Assembly (NCBI RefSeq): GCF_000025985.1
Contig: NC_003228.3
Location: 2,418,001 to 2,482,000 of the forward strand
From: Bacteroides fragilis NCTC 9343
GTDB lineage: Bacteria > Bacteroidota > Bacteroidia > Bacteroidales > Bacteroidaceae
Length of the DNA stretch: 64,000 bases
Direction: 5' to 3'
The notes below the pieces were generated by a model, which worked only from the letters and a program-made list of their open reading frames with translations, was not told the origin of the DNA and did no database searches. The position numbers and the translations under genes are program-made. Of the stretch, positions 26,440 through 35,249 are shown piece by piece; within the stretch, counting starts at the first letter, position 1; each line of letters opens with the position of its first letter.

Positions 26440-27216
26440 TTATTTTTTCATTCTCAGCACTCTGATGCCGGTCAGTGATTTTCTGTCTTTCAACATTTGG
26501 CTCAGTGCGGTTTTGCCCACTACTACTTTACCCTCTTTGGATGAAGCATGCAGCAGGTGCAACTGCCCCTTGATGTAAATGGCAATGCCCATGTGGCTTA
26601 CGTCCAGCCCCGGAGTATTGGTGGTCAGGGCGATGATGTCTCCGTTCTTGATCCAAGGCAGTCCGTCCGGTTCCAGTTTGTCTTTGGGCAGATAGTGTAC
26701 CTCTTTGCCGCTCAAGGCTTTTTCATACTTTGCCATTTGGGCTACGTTCTCCGGAGAATTTTTCAACGATTTGTAGAGTTCCGGATGCGTACTCATGTAC
26801 GAGAGCGACAGTTTTTGTTTGAAGGGGCTGTAGGCAGCCGTTACATCTTCGAGCAGGCCTTGGCGGACCGCATTGTTGATCCAGTCGGATATATAGTGCA
26901 GGCGGGAGGTGTATCCGTCTATTTTTCCGTCACGATAGCGGATGCGTTGCAAATTGCGGGCGAAATCGCCTTCCTGCATTTCGTCTCCTTGCTGCGGGCA
27001 GAGGGCCATTGCCAGTGCATATTCAACGAAAGTGGTACAATCCACTTCGTCACAATTGATAATAAGGTCTTCTGTGTCATCTACTTCCAGGGTGCCTGCC
27101 TTATAGGGGGTGTCGACAAACCCGAGTCCGTTACTCAGCACCAGGCTGCTCTCCTGTGCTGCAACTGTTCCGGCCAATAGGCTGGTACATAATAAAAGTG
27201 TGCGAATTGTTTTCAT
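26440..27216 (-). CDS. DUF1460 (NlpC/P60-like N-acetylmuramoyl-L-alanine amidase) secreted protein
   Basis: The 258-residue protein has a signal peptide (about residues 1-20, cleaved after TVAAQ) and the DUF1460 amidase-like fold. The likely nucleophile lies in NCDEVDCTTFVEYALA (about residue 59) and the catalytic His in DVSHMGIAIYI near residue 209. Structures of Bacteroides members show a cysteine-peptidase-like site suited to peptidoglycan fragments; the exact substrate here is inferred. Downstream lies the gap before convergent lipB; upstream is the esterase gene 37 bp away, so the two may be co-transcribed. Confidence 0.85.
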   Translation of the reverse strand: MKTIRTLLLCTSLLAGTVAAQESSLVLSNGLGFVDTPYKAGTLEVDDTEDLIINCDEVDCTTFVEYALAMALCPQQGDEMQEGDFARNLQRIRYRDGKIDGYTSRLHYISDWINNAVRQGLLEDVTAAYSPFKQKLSLSYMSTHPELYKSLKNSPENVAQMAKYEKALSGKEVHYLPKDKLEPDGLPWIKNGDIIALTTNTPGLDVSHMGIAIYIKGQLHLLHASSKEGKVVVGKTALSQMLKDRKSLTGIRVLRMKK

Positions 27217-27253
27217 TTTTATAAAGATTGTTTTTGTAATACCTTCGTTGTAT

Positions 27254-28117
27254 CTATTGGAACCTGACTCCGTCCCGCAACCATTTCTCTAATTCTTCCG
27301 TCCATTGGCGTTTATAGGTAAAACTGTCATAGAACCCCCATCCGTGTCCGCCCGTGGGATAAATGTGGAGGGTGGCAGGCACCTTATGCTTTTGCAACGC
27401 CAGATAGTAATTCACGCCATTGGCGGGAGGCACTCCTTCGTCGTCCGAAGAGAGGGTGATGAAAGCCTGCGGAGTGTGATCCGTCACTTGCTGTTCGTTG
27501 GAGAACTTTCTGGTTAATTCCGGCGTTGCGTCCGGCCCGAGCAGATTGTGGCGTGATCCTCCGTGGGTGTCGCCGGATTCCATCGTGATTACCGGATAGA
27601 GTAATATCTGAAAGTCGGGTCGTGTGTCCTCACTGCTGTAATGCGTAGCAAGGGTAGAGGCGAGATGACCGCCGGCCGAAGCTCCCATAATGCCCACCCG
27701 GTCTGTACGAATATTCCAGTCTTTGGCATGTTTCCGCACTATTCGTATCGCTTGTTCAGCATCCGACAAAGGCACCTCGCAGTGTCCGTTAGGCATCCGG
27801 TATTTTAGTACCACATAGGTGATGCCCAATGAATTGAACCATGGTGCCATGTCGTGTCCTTCATGATCCATGGCCAAGAGAGCGTAAGCACCGCCGGGAC
27901 ACATGATGATGGTCATGCCGTTAGGTGTCGCCGGACGATAGACGGTGATGGTGGGCTGTGTGACGTTAGTGAGCCGGTATGGAGCCGACATCACTTCTTC
28001 GCCTTTCAGCCCGTTATCATTGGGAGCGCCGTTGGGCCATAAAGGCAGCTCAACGGGCTTTTGTGCTGACAAGCCGGTAGCCATGAACAGAAGAATGGAT
28101 GTGATTAATGTTTTCAT
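27254..28117 (-). CDS. Secreted alpha/beta-hydrolase (acetyl esterase-like)
   Basis: The 287-residue protein has a signal peptide (MKTLITSILLFMATGLSAQ) and an alpha/beta-hydrolase fold with the oxyanion-region CPGGAY, the nucleophile elbow GASAGG, an acidic residue in LSSDDEGVPP and a His in GGHGWG. It resembles the acetylxylan-esterase-like group secreted by Bacteroides; the natural ester is unknown. Its ATG overlaps the stop of the OPT transporter gene as ATGA, so translation is probably coupled. The longer frame starting at 28207 overlaps the transporter and is rejected. Confidence 0.87.
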   Translation of the reverse strand: MKTLITSILLFMATGLSAQKPVELPLWPNGAPNDNGLKGEEVMSAPYRLTNVTQPTITVYRPATPNGMTIIMCPGGAYALLAMDHEGHDMAPWFNSLGITYVVLKYRMPNGHCEVPLSDAEQAIRIVRKHAKDWNIRTDRVGIMGASAGGHLASTLATHYSSEDTRPDFQILLYPVITMESGDTHGGSRHNLLGPDATPELTRKFSNEQQVTDHTPQAFITLSSDDEGVPPANGVNYYLALQKHKVPATLHIYPTGGHGWGFYDSFTYKRQWTEELEKWLRDGVRFQ

Positions 28118-30102
28118 TTTACTTTCATGGATGCTTTGATGAAATAGAGAATCAACAGGGCATAAGCTATCAGGGCCGCAAGTTGAGACAGAGTGTTGTT
28201 CAGCCACGCGTCATTTACCAGATTGATGCCTCCGAAGCGCATTGCCGCACTGACTACACCCATCAGGGCACCTCCCGCGATGAATCCGGATGCCAATAAT
28301 GTACCTTTCTCTCCCCGTTCCGTGTTGAGTGAAGCGTCTTTACTGCGGGTAGTCACATACCAGTTGATCGCACCGCCCACCACCAGCGGTATATTCAGTT
28401 CGAGAGGAATAAACATACCGAGTGCAAATGCCAATGCGGGAACTTTCAGGAGCGTCAATACGATGGCCAGTACGGCACCGATGCCATAGAGCATCCACGG
28501 AGCGCCCACACCACTCATTAACGGCTCGATGACGGCAGCCATTGCGTTAGCCTGCGGGGCAGCCAGCTGACCGCTTGTGAATCCGTAAGTTTTGTTCAGG
28601 ATAATCATTACACCGCCTACGGTAGCAGCCGAAACGATGGTTCCGAGGAACTTCCATGCTTCCTGCTTGGCCGGTGTGCTGCCAAGCCAGTATCCGATTT
28701 TCAAGTCTGTGATAAAACCTCCTGCCATGGAAAGTGCGGTACAGACCACACCACCCATTACCAATGAAGCCACCATGCCTGAAGGGCCTTTCAACCCGAC
28801 AGCCACCATAACGACCGATGCCAGAATCAATGTCATCAGAGTCATGCCCGATACGGGATTAGTGCCCACGATAGCGATTGCATTGGCGGCTACCGTTGTG
28901 AACAGGAATGAAATTCCGGCCACTAGCAGGATGGCTACCAGTGTATGCACCAGGTTGCCTTGCATCACATCGAAATAGAAGAAAAGCACTACCAGAATCA
29001 GCGTGATAATGGAACCGATGGCAATGATTTTCATTGAGAGGTCGCGTTGGGTGCGGATAATGTTCTTTTCGGCATCACTCTTTCCGCCCATTTCCTTAGC
29101 CGCCAGTCCCACCGCACTGCGGATGATGCTCCATGATTTGATGATGCCGATGACACCTGCCATGGCAATGCCGCCGATACCGATGCTTTTGGCATAGTGG
29201 CTGAATATCTGTTCGGGACTCATAGAGCCTACCGTGGCGGTTATGTCCGGATTCCACTGATTCAGTACCGAATCACCGAAGAAGAGTGACATGCCCGGTA
29301 CGATGATCCACCATACGGCCAGGGAGCCGAAGCAGATAATGGAAGCATATTTCAGTCCGACGATATATCCCAGGCCGAGTACGGCTGCGCCGGTGTTTAC
29401 CTTGAAAACCAGTTTGGCTTTGTCGGCCAGCATTTCGCCTACTCCGCATACGCGGGTGGTGAAGTTTTCGTTCCACCAGCCGAAGGTAGCCACGATGAAA
29501 TCGTACAGACCGCCGATCAATCCTGCCATCAGCAATGGCTTGGCTTGGCTGCCTCCTTTTTCACCCGACACCAGCACCTGTGTGGTGGCTGTCGCTTCGG
29601 GAAAAGGATACTTGCCATGCATGTCGCTTACAAAGTATTTGCGGAAAGGAATCAGGAACAAGATGCCCAGTACACCGCCCAGCAGTGAACTGATGAACAC
29701 TTGCATAAAGGTGACCGACATATCCGGATATTTGGCTTGCAGGATATAGAGGGCAGGCAGTGTGAAGATGGCTCCTGCCACGATGACGCCTGAGCAGGCG
29801 CCGATGGATTGGATAATGACGTTTTCGCCGAGTGCGTTTTTGCGTTTGGCTGCGCCGGATACTCCGACTGCTATGATGGCGATGGGGATGGCAGCTTCGA
29901 ATACTTGTCCTACTTTTAGTCCCAGATAGGCTGCGGCAGCCGAGAAAAGGATGGCCATGGCGATACCCCATGCTACAGACCAGAGGTTTACCTCCGGATA
30001 CGTTTTCTTTGGACTCATCAGCGGGTTGTACACTTCTCCCGGTTTCAGTTCCCGGAATGCGTTCTCGGGTAAGCCCGTAAACTTGTCTTCTTCTTGTTTC
30101 AT
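28114..30102 (-). CDS. OPT-family oligopeptide transporter
   Basis: The 662-residue integral membrane protein has about 14-16 hydrophobic segments and the OPT family signature near the N terminus (PEVNLWSVAWGIAMAI, AAYLGLKVGQVFEAAIP). OPT proteins carry small peptides or metal-chelates; the bacterial group is poorly characterised. It is the first gene of a unit with the esterase (overlapping stop and start) and the DUF1460 amidase, a combination that could release and import peptides from cell-wall or host material. That functional link is inference. Confidence 0.92.
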   Translation of the reverse strand: MKQEEDKFTGLPENAFRELKPGEVYNPLMSPKKTYPEVNLWSVAWGIAMAILFSAAAAYLGLKVGQVFEAAIPIAIIAVGVSGAAKRKNALGENVIIQSIGACSGVIVAGAIFTLPALYILQAKYPDMSVTFMQVFISSLLGGVLGILFLIPFRKYFVSDMHGKYPFPEATATTQVLVSGEKGGSQAKPLLMAGLIGGLYDFIVATFGWWNENFTTRVCGVGEMLADKAKLVFKVNTGAAVLGLGYIVGLKYASIICFGSLAVWWIIVPGMSLFFGDSVLNQWNPDITATVGSMSPEQIFSHYAKSIGIGGIAMAGVIGIIKSWSIIRSAVGLAAKEMGGKSDAEKNIIRTQRDLSMKIIAIGSIITLILVVLFFYFDVMQGNLVHTLVAILLVAGISFLFTTVAANAIAIVGTNPVSGMTLMTLILASVVMVAVGLKGPSGMVASLVMGGVVCTALSMAGGFITDLKIGYWLGSTPAKQEAWKFLGTIVSAATVGGVMIILNKTYGFTSGQLAAPQANAMAAVIEPLMSGVGAPWMLYGIGAVLAIVLTLLKVPALAFALGMFIPLELNIPLVVGGAINWYVTTRSKDASLNTERGEKGTLLASGFIAGGALMGVVSAAMRFGGINLVNDAWLNNTLSQLAALIAYALLILYFIKASMKVK

Positions 30103-30180
30103 AATTGTTTTTTGTAGTTTATGTATAGTTTATCAGATTTCCAAACGGTCGGTTTCTCAAAACAGCTTCAAAGTAAGCAA

Positions 30181-30209
30181 AAAAAAAGGAGAATCCCGAA
30201 AGATTCTCC
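30181..30209 (-). terminator. Intrinsic terminator of the DUF1573 gene
   Basis: GGAGAATC (30188-30195) and GATTCTCC (30202-30209) form an 8-bp hairpin, followed on the minus strand by seven or more T. It lies 23 bp after the DUF1573 stop. Confidence 0.85.
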
Positions 30210-30232
30210 TCATTGTTGTTATTAATTTTTGC

Positions 30233-30628
30233 TTATTTCGCGTCTTTGGCTGTCATGTCGCCTTCCACGAAAAGACGTATCATCTCCGTCTTGGCGTTTG
30301 TACGCAGGGTTATGGACTTTTTGAAGTGTCCCGGATATTTATCCGTTCCGTTGTAAGTCACCTTGATTGTACCTGTTTTTCCCGGCATGATAGGTTCCTG
30401 GGTATATTCGGGTACGGTACATCCGCAGGATGCTACAGCCTGATGAATGACTAACGGGGCATCGCCGATATTTGTGAACTTGAAAGTGCAACTCACAACA
30501 GGATTGTTTTCCGAGAACGTTCCGAAGTCGTGGGTTGTCTTATCAAACTTTATTTCTGCTTTTCCTTGAGCTTGGGCAAGTCCGATGCTCAGCACCATCA
30601 TAGTGATAAAAAATAGTATTTTCTTCAT
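30233..30628 (-). CDS. DUF1573 secreted protein
   Basis: The 131-residue protein has a signal peptide (cleaved near AQAQG) and one DUF1573 domain, an immunoglobulin-like fold related to ASPM-SPD-2-Hydin domains. The family pattern is clear: HDFGTF, CTFKFTNIGDAPLVI and ASCGCTVPEY with the paired Cys. Function is unknown; the family is very common in Bacteroidetes periplasm. It is a single gene with its own promoter (30660-30667) and terminator. Confidence 0.88.
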   Translation of the reverse strand: MKKILFFITMMVLSIGLAQAQGKAEIKFDKTTHDFGTFSENNPVVSCTFKFTNIGDAPLVIHQAVASCGCTVPEYTQEPIMPGKTGTIKVTYNGTDKYPGHFKKSITLRTNAKTEMIRLFVEGDMTAKDAK

Positions 30629-30659
30629 TTTCTATTTCTTTTTATGGTTTTGTGAGTGG

Positions 30660-30667
30660 CAAAGGTA
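30660..30667 (-). promoter_or_regulatory. Bacteroides -7 element (TACCTTTG) for DUF1573 gene
   Basis: On the minus strand TACCTTTG matches TAnnTTTG and lies 31 bp before ATG 30628. Confidence 0.6.
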
Positions 30668-30732
30668 AGGTTTTTTTTGATAAATGATGTCGTATGACGG
30701 TGAAATTGTATTAAAAAGGCATCTGACAGAGA

Positions 30733-30809
30733 GGGTGTAGCTGTCCGGTATATAGGGTGTAGCCATGCGAGGCTTAGGGCTACACCCTGTGCACCGTATG
30801 GCTACACCT
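30733..30809. repeat. Four-fold GGGTGTAGC repeat cluster after the histidine kinase gene
   Basis: Two direct copies of GGGTGTAGC (30733-30741, 30755-30763) are followed by two inverted copies (GCTACACCC 30779-30787; GCTACACCT 30801-30809). They can form a long nested hairpin or alternative pairings. It lies just beyond the stop of the kinase gene (30812) on its 3' side and may be its terminator, but there is no T-run. Confidence 0.8.
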
Positions 30810-30811
30810 CT

Positions 30812-32131
30812 TTAGAATACGCCCGGAAACAAGAGGGTGAAGATACTGCCTTTCCCCGGTTCGGATGAAACGGTGATGGTGCCGCGGTGCAGATGCATGA
30901 TCTGTCGTGAGATGGTCAGGCCGATGCCCGATCCGGTGGGTTTAGTCGTGAAGAACGGGATAAAGATGCGGTCGAGCACCTCATGCTCGATTCCTGTCCC
31001 GTTGTCTTCTATCCTTATATAGGGGCGTTCTCCGGAACTTAATCCGGCTGAGATCCGGATGTCGGTCGCATCGTTCTCGCGGGCGTTTTTAATCAGGTTG
31101 ATCAGCACTTGTTCAATCAGATCTTTGTCCGCCATCAGGCGTTGGCCCTTGGGCGGAAGTATCAGGTGCAGGTCATTCGGTTCTCTGTACATCAACCGTA
31201 CCACACCTGTCAGTAATTCTTGTGATGTATATATCTTCAGCAGGGGTTGTGGCAGGTGAGACACTTCCCGGTAACTGTTGACAAACCGAATTAACCCGTC
31301 GCCCCGCCGGCGGATGGTTTGTAACATCCGGCGTATTTCGGCCCGCTCTTCTTCATTGCCGTCAAAGTCTTCGATCTGATGTTCCAGCAATTCGGACAAA
31401 GACGTGACCGGAGTGATGGAATTCATGATTTCGTGTGTCAGTACACGGATCAGTTTCTGCCAGGCTTCGGTTTCCTGGCTGTCTAATACCGAATGGATGT
31501 TTTTCATGCTGGCCACTGTGAGCGGTCGTCCCTGTATCACAAACTCCATTCCGGAAAGTGCCAGTTGGATGGTCTCTTCCTCTTTTTTCGCCTGCAGAAC
31601 GGAGATGTCACCCGCTTTTAAGGAGTAAAGGCGGGCAGGCAGCTCGCTGTGAAAGTATTTCAGTTCATCGATACTTTTCAGATTGTGGTTGTCGAGCAGT
31701 CTTTTGGCGGCTTCATTCATCCACTCGATCCGTCCGGAAGGGGTATATACCAATACGGACATATCGATGTGGTTGGCCAGAGCCTGAAAATATTGTAGTT
31801 TGCTTTCTTTCTTCTGAAGGTTCTGTTTGTAGAAATCCAAGGCTTGGTTCATTTCGTTCAGAAGCTCTGCCGGCAGTGAACGGAGGCTTTCTTCGCTTTG
31901 CACGGGGGAGGAGAGGAACTCGGAATAGCGGACAGACCAGATGAACTGTGCCATGGCACGTGTGGAGCGGAGGATGTAGCGATAGATTCTGTAGGCTGTG
32001 TATAGCAAGAGGCATACGGATACCGGCAGGCTGATATAGAAACCGTGCATGCCTAACCACACGGTGGTGTAACAGCAGATCAAAAGGGCTGCTGTCAATA
32101 TAAGGGGTTTCCTCGCCCATTTTTGTTTCAT
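30812..32131 (-). CDS. Sensor histidine kinase (NtrB-like)
   Basis: The 439-residue kinase has two N-terminal membrane helices (about residues 10-50), a PAS-like region (about 115-200), the phosphoacceptor His in LTHEIMNSITPV and the ATPase motifs LINLIKNA (N box), EDNGTGI (G1) and GSGIGLTI (G2). There is almost no periplasmic loop, so the signal may be sensed in the membrane or cytoplasm. It follows its response regulator gene by 19 bp on the same strand. By position it should phosphorylate the sigma-54 activator encoded next to it. Confidence 0.92.
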   Translation of the reverse strand: MKQKWARKPLILTAALLICCYTTVWLGMHGFYISLPVSVCLLLYTAYRIYRYILRSTRAMAQFIWSVRYSEFLSSPVQSEESLRSLPAELLNEMNQALDFYKQNLQKKESKLQYFQALANHIDMSVLVYTPSGRIEWMNEAAKRLLDNHNLKSIDELKYFHSELPARLYSLKAGDISVLQAKKEEETIQLALSGMEFVIQGRPLTVASMKNIHSVLDSQETEAWQKLIRVLTHEIMNSITPVTSLSELLEHQIEDFDGNEEERAEIRRMLQTIRRRGDGLIRFVNSYREVSHLPQPLLKIYTSQELLTGVVRLMYREPNDLHLILPPKGQRLMADKDLIEQVLINLIKNARENDATDIRISAGLSSGERPYIRIEDNGTGIEHEVLDRIFIPFFTTKPTGSGIGLTISRQIMHLHRGTITVSSEPGKGSIFTLLFPGVF

Positions 32132-32150
32132 GTCGTGTAACTGTTTGAGG

Positions 32151-33521
32151 TTATAATCCGTGTTTCTCGATCCGCCTGTATAGCGATGTCCGGGTGATTC
32201 CCAGCATTTCTGAGGCTAACGTAATGTTGCCGGCACAAAGCCGGAGTACTTCGCTGATGGTTTCGCGCTCCTGGCGTTCAAGGTTGTATTTCTCTTTCTC
32301 CGAAACCTGTCCCTGAGGCGATGTGCGAAGCATGAAGTCGTCCGGCATCAACATTGGATTGCCTGAGAGGATGACCGCCCGTTCGATGGCATGTTCCAGC
32401 TCGCGTACATTCCCCGGCCAACGATAGAGTTGCATCAATCTGCGCGCTTCTTTCGAAATGCCCCGGACTTCTTTTTTATATTTTTTCCGATAGCGTTGTA
32501 AAAAGTGATCGGCAAGCAGGAAAAGGTCGTTGCCCCGTTCGTGTAAGGGAGGGATACGTATTTCGATCGTATTGATGCGGTAGAGAAGATCTTGCCGGAA
32601 CAGCCCGTTATCGATGGCTGTATACAGGTCGGTATTCGTTGCGCATATCAGTCTCACGTCTACCGGATAAGAAGTGGTGGAACCCAGTCGCGAACTTTTG
32701 CGTTGTTCGATGACCGAAAGCAGCTTGGCCTGTAAAGGCAGGCTCAGGTTGCCAATTTCATTTAGGAACAGAGTACCTCCCGAGGCTACCTCCAGCCTTC
32801 CGGGTTTCTTTTTCCGCGCATCTGTAAAAGCACCTTTTTCGAATCCGAAGAGTTCGCTCTCAAACAGTGTTTCGGGGATGCTTCCCAAATCGATCGGGAC
32901 GTATATTTCGCCTTTCCGGGGCGACTGTTCGTATACATAGCGTGCTATCAGATCTTTTCCTGTACCGTTTTCACCTAAAAGTAACAGGTTGGCGTCCGTA
33001 TCGGCAAGTTTCCGGATGGTCTGGAAAATAGCCTGCATGGCGGCCGATTCGCCGATGATTCGGGCCGGTTCCGGCGAGGGGGCGGTCAGAGCTTCTTTCT
33101 GCTCCTTCAGTGATTCTACTTCCGTACGGCTGAAGCTGAGTTGCAATGCCGCAGATACGGTTGCAATCATCTTATCGTTTTGCCAGGGCTTGGCGATGAA
33201 GTCGGTAGCGCCGAGCTTGATGGCCCGTACAGCCTTTTCGGTATCGGCATAAGCCGTGATGAAGATTACCACTGCTCCCGAATCCAGTTTCAGGATCTCT
33301 TCCAACCAGTGGAATCCTTCCCGTCCGCTGACAGCATCGTTCCTGAAATTCATGTCCAGCAAGATGACATCATAGTGTGTGCGTGACAGGATGGGGAGCA
33401 GTTCTCTCGGATCGGTCGTGATGCTGATTGATTCTGCAATGGGGCGTAACAGCATTTTCAGTGTGAAAAGGATGTCTTCATTATCATCGGCTATCAGTAT
33501 TTTGCCTCGTTTCAGTGTCAT
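32151..33521 (-). CDS. Sigma-54-dependent response regulator (NtrC family)
   Basis: The 456-residue activator has a receiver domain (phosphoacceptor about Asp56 in ILLDMNF), an AAA+ domain with Walker A GENGTGKD, the sigma-54 contact loop GAFTDA (GAFTGA in most phyla), and a C-terminal Fis-type helix-turn-helix (ITLASEMLGITRTSLYRRI). It should activate promoters of the GG-N10-GC type, and one lies 146 bp upstream of this gene facing the divergent operon. Start ATG 33521 is preferred; the upstream in-frame codon at 33548 falls in the promoter box. Confidence 0.93.
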   Translation of the reverse strand: MTLKRGKILIADDNEDILFTLKMLLRPIAESISITTDPRELLPILSRTHYDVILLDMNFRNDAVSGREGFHWLEEILKLDSGAVVIFITAYADTEKAVRAIKLGATDFIAKPWQNDKMIATVSAALQLSFSRTEVESLKEQKEALTAPSPEPARIIGESAAMQAIFQTIRKLADTDANLLLLGENGTGKDLIARYVYEQSPRKGEIYVPIDLGSIPETLFESELFGFEKGAFTDARKKKPGRLEVASGGTLFLNEIGNLSLPLQAKLLSVIEQRKSSRLGSTTSYPVDVRLICATNTDLYTAIDNGLFRQDLLYRINTIEIRIPPLHERGNDLFLLADHFLQRYRKKYKKEVRGISKEARRLMQLYRWPGNVRELEHAIERAVILSGNPMLMPDDFMLRTSPQGQVSEKEKYNLERQERETISEVLRLCAGNITLASEMLGITRTSLYRRIEKHGL

Positions 33522-33545
33522 AGTATAGTATGTTGATTGGCAGGA

Positions 33546-33553
33546 CAAAGATA
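33546..33553 (-). promoter_or_regulatory. Bacteroides -7 element (TATCTTTG) for the regulator-kinase genes
   Basis: On the minus strand TATCTTTG lies 24 bp before ATG 33521. The palindrome at 33577-33590 would sit at about -45 relative to this promoter, so the regulator could also affect its own synthesis. Confidence 0.6.
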
Positions 33554-33576
33554 GAGAAAAAGTTTGGGTAATCTGT

Positions 33577-33614
33577 GTACGATATCGTACAAAAACTGCA
33601 CGCTTTCGTACGAA
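33577..33614. promoter_or_regulatory. Two palindromic sites, likely binding sites of the sigma-54 activator
   Basis: GTACGATATCGTAC (33577-33590) and TTCGTACGAA (33605-33614) are perfect palindromes sharing the core TCGTAC, with centres 26 bp apart. They lie about 80-110 bp upstream of the start expected from the sigma-54 promoter at 33667-33682, the usual place for enhancer sites of NtrC-type activators. Binding by the neighbouring regulator is inferred. Confidence 0.6.
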
Positions 33615-33666
33615 TTACAGATCGTCCGTTTTCGGTAACAGGTTGATAAATAATAGGATGTCTGTT

Positions 33667-33682
33667 TGGTATACTTCTTGCT
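33667..33682 (+). promoter_or_regulatory. Sigma-54 promoter (TGG-N10-TTGC spacing) for the lipoprotein-ABC operon
   Basis: The sequence TGGTATACTTCTTGCT has the invariant GG at 33668-33669 and GC at 33680-33681 with 10 bp between them, exactly the sigma-54 arrangement (TGGCACGnnnnTTGCW). The start would be near 33693, giving a leader of about 17 nt before ATG 33710. Confidence 0.72.
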
Positions 33683-33709
33683 TTTATTTAATAAATAGAA
33701 TTTGCAAAG

Positions 33710-35068
33710 ATGATCAGAAGTAAAATGAAAAGCACTTGGATGTTGGGACTGCTGCTCCTCCTGGGAAGCTGTCAGCAGAAAGGGCCGGCAAGTGGCCGGG
33801 TGGAGATGAAAGGAGAGTCGGATAGTTTGAGTGTCCGGCATGGGCAAGAGAATGCATTGTCGGTTTCGGATGAATATCCGGAAGGGTATGTTCCTGTTCC
33901 GGGCATTCGGTATCAGGCGAACTATCTTACCGGAAATCCGGAGCGTCTTGACGTGAAGGCCGCATTGCGGAATGTCCGTCCTCTGAAGTTGAGTCAATTG
34001 GGCAGTCAGCTTGATTTCATGGTATTTAAAGATGTGAAAGGAGGCATCTTCCGCCTGATACCGATTGAAGAGGGCTGTTTGGGAGTGGGGATTGGTGGCA
34101 TCTGGCTGCTGGATGGGAACCTGAAAATGATTCGGATGTTGTTTCGCAATGATGTGGATATTACAGAAGAAAATGGATTTACCAACTTTCAGACGAAGCG
34201 TTACATCAATCCGGATTATTATGAAAAGTCTTCCCGGACGTTGATCGGCGTGCTGTATGATCAGAGGGATAAAAAGAATCCCAAATCCTTTGTCAGGCTT
34301 TCTCTGAAAGATTTGTTAAGCGCATCCCGGCCTCTGACACCGGACGATATCCATAAACGTGCAGGCATTTCCGGAAATTATCTGTTAGGAATGGCAGACG
34401 GGTATGCTACCTGGACCCGATTTACGAACGACGTTTATACCTTCAATTTGCGGGGTGATACACTTTGTCATTTTACTATCGGAGAGAAAGTAAACTATCC
34501 TCCCCGCGGTAACGGTTCATATCGTTCGGGAGAACAAGCGACTGTTTATCATTATAAAGGCTGTCCCATGATCATTATGCCTTATGGGAATACGGTTTAT
34601 CGTATGAAAGACGCCTCTACCCTGGAACCGGTTTATGAACTCGATTTCGGCACGTTGCATCGGGCTACGGGAGAAGAGGTGGTTGGCGGTGCCGATGTGG
34701 ACAATGCCTATTTCCTGTCGGATTGGGTGGAGACCGACAGCTACGTATTCATGCATGTAGAAAAAGGATATGACTGTCCCTATGCACGCGACAAGAAGCA
34801 AGTAACGCTTTACTCGCTGATATATGACAAACGGTCTAAAGCGTTTTTCTCCTTACCGCAGGCTGAAAAAACGGTTCATCCCTGTCCGGAGCCTGATCTT
34901 CCTGACGGCATTCCGTTTTGGCCCCGGAAAGGTTTTTCTGAGGAGCAGCTTGCTACATTTACAACCGGGTGGAAATTAAGTAAATCTTCTCCTGAAGTAT
35001 TCAAGCGGATACCTGCTTTACAGGGTACCGAGAAAGAGACTACGTCACTTATAATCACTCTAAAATGA
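33710..35068 (+). CDS. Lipoprotein of unknown function, paralogue 1 in the sigma-54 operon
   Basis: The 452-residue lipoprotein has a lipobox LLGSC about residues 16-20 and no domain I can name with confidence (the length and repeated strand-like blocks suggest a beta-propeller). It shares with the next gene the blocks ALRNVRPLKLSQLG, GDTLCHF, VYRMKDASTLEPVYELDFG and LYSLIYDKRS, so the two arose by duplication. It is the first gene after the sigma-54 promoter and is followed by paralogue 2 and an ABC exporter. A start at 33725 is equally possible. Confidence 0.75.
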   Translation: MIRSKMKSTWMLGLLLLLGSCQQKGPASGRVEMKGESDSLSVRHGQENALSVSDEYPEGYVPVPGIRYQANYLTGNPERLDVKAALRNVRPLKLSQLGSQLDFMVFKDVKGGIFRLIPIEEGCLGVGIGGIWLLDGNLKMIRMLFRNDVDITEENGFTNFQTKRYINPDYYEKSSRTLIGVLYDQRDKKNPKSFVRLSLKDLLSASRPLTPDDIHKRAGISGNYLLGMADGYATWTRFTNDVYTFNLRGDTLCHFTIGEKVNYPPRGNGSYRSGEQATVYHYKGCPMIIMPYGNTVYRMKDASTLEPVYELDFGTLHRATGEEVVGGADVDNAYFLSDWVETDSYVFMHVEKGYDCPYARDKKQVTLYSLIYDKRSKAFFSLPQAEKTVHPCPEPDLPDGIPFWPRKGFSEEQLATFTTGWKLSKSSPEVFKRIPALQGTEKETTSLIITLK

Positions 35069-35249
35069 ACGATACACGATGCTGAAACACTACTTCCGCC
35101 AACTCGGCTTATAAAACGGAATATGGATAGTCTCAGAGCCCGGTTAAATCCGGCCCGGGATTGTTTTGAGATCTGTTCTCGATAAAACTCGTATAAAATT
35201 TATTCAAGGAAAATTTAAACAGGCTTTTTAAAAAGGGGAGTGAAAGGTA

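Noticed and set aside
32800..32850. GAFTDA in place of GAFTGA in the sigma-54 activator as a sign of lost activity
   Set aside because: The Asp variant is common in Bacteroidetes activators, and a matching sigma-54 promoter lies next to the gene.
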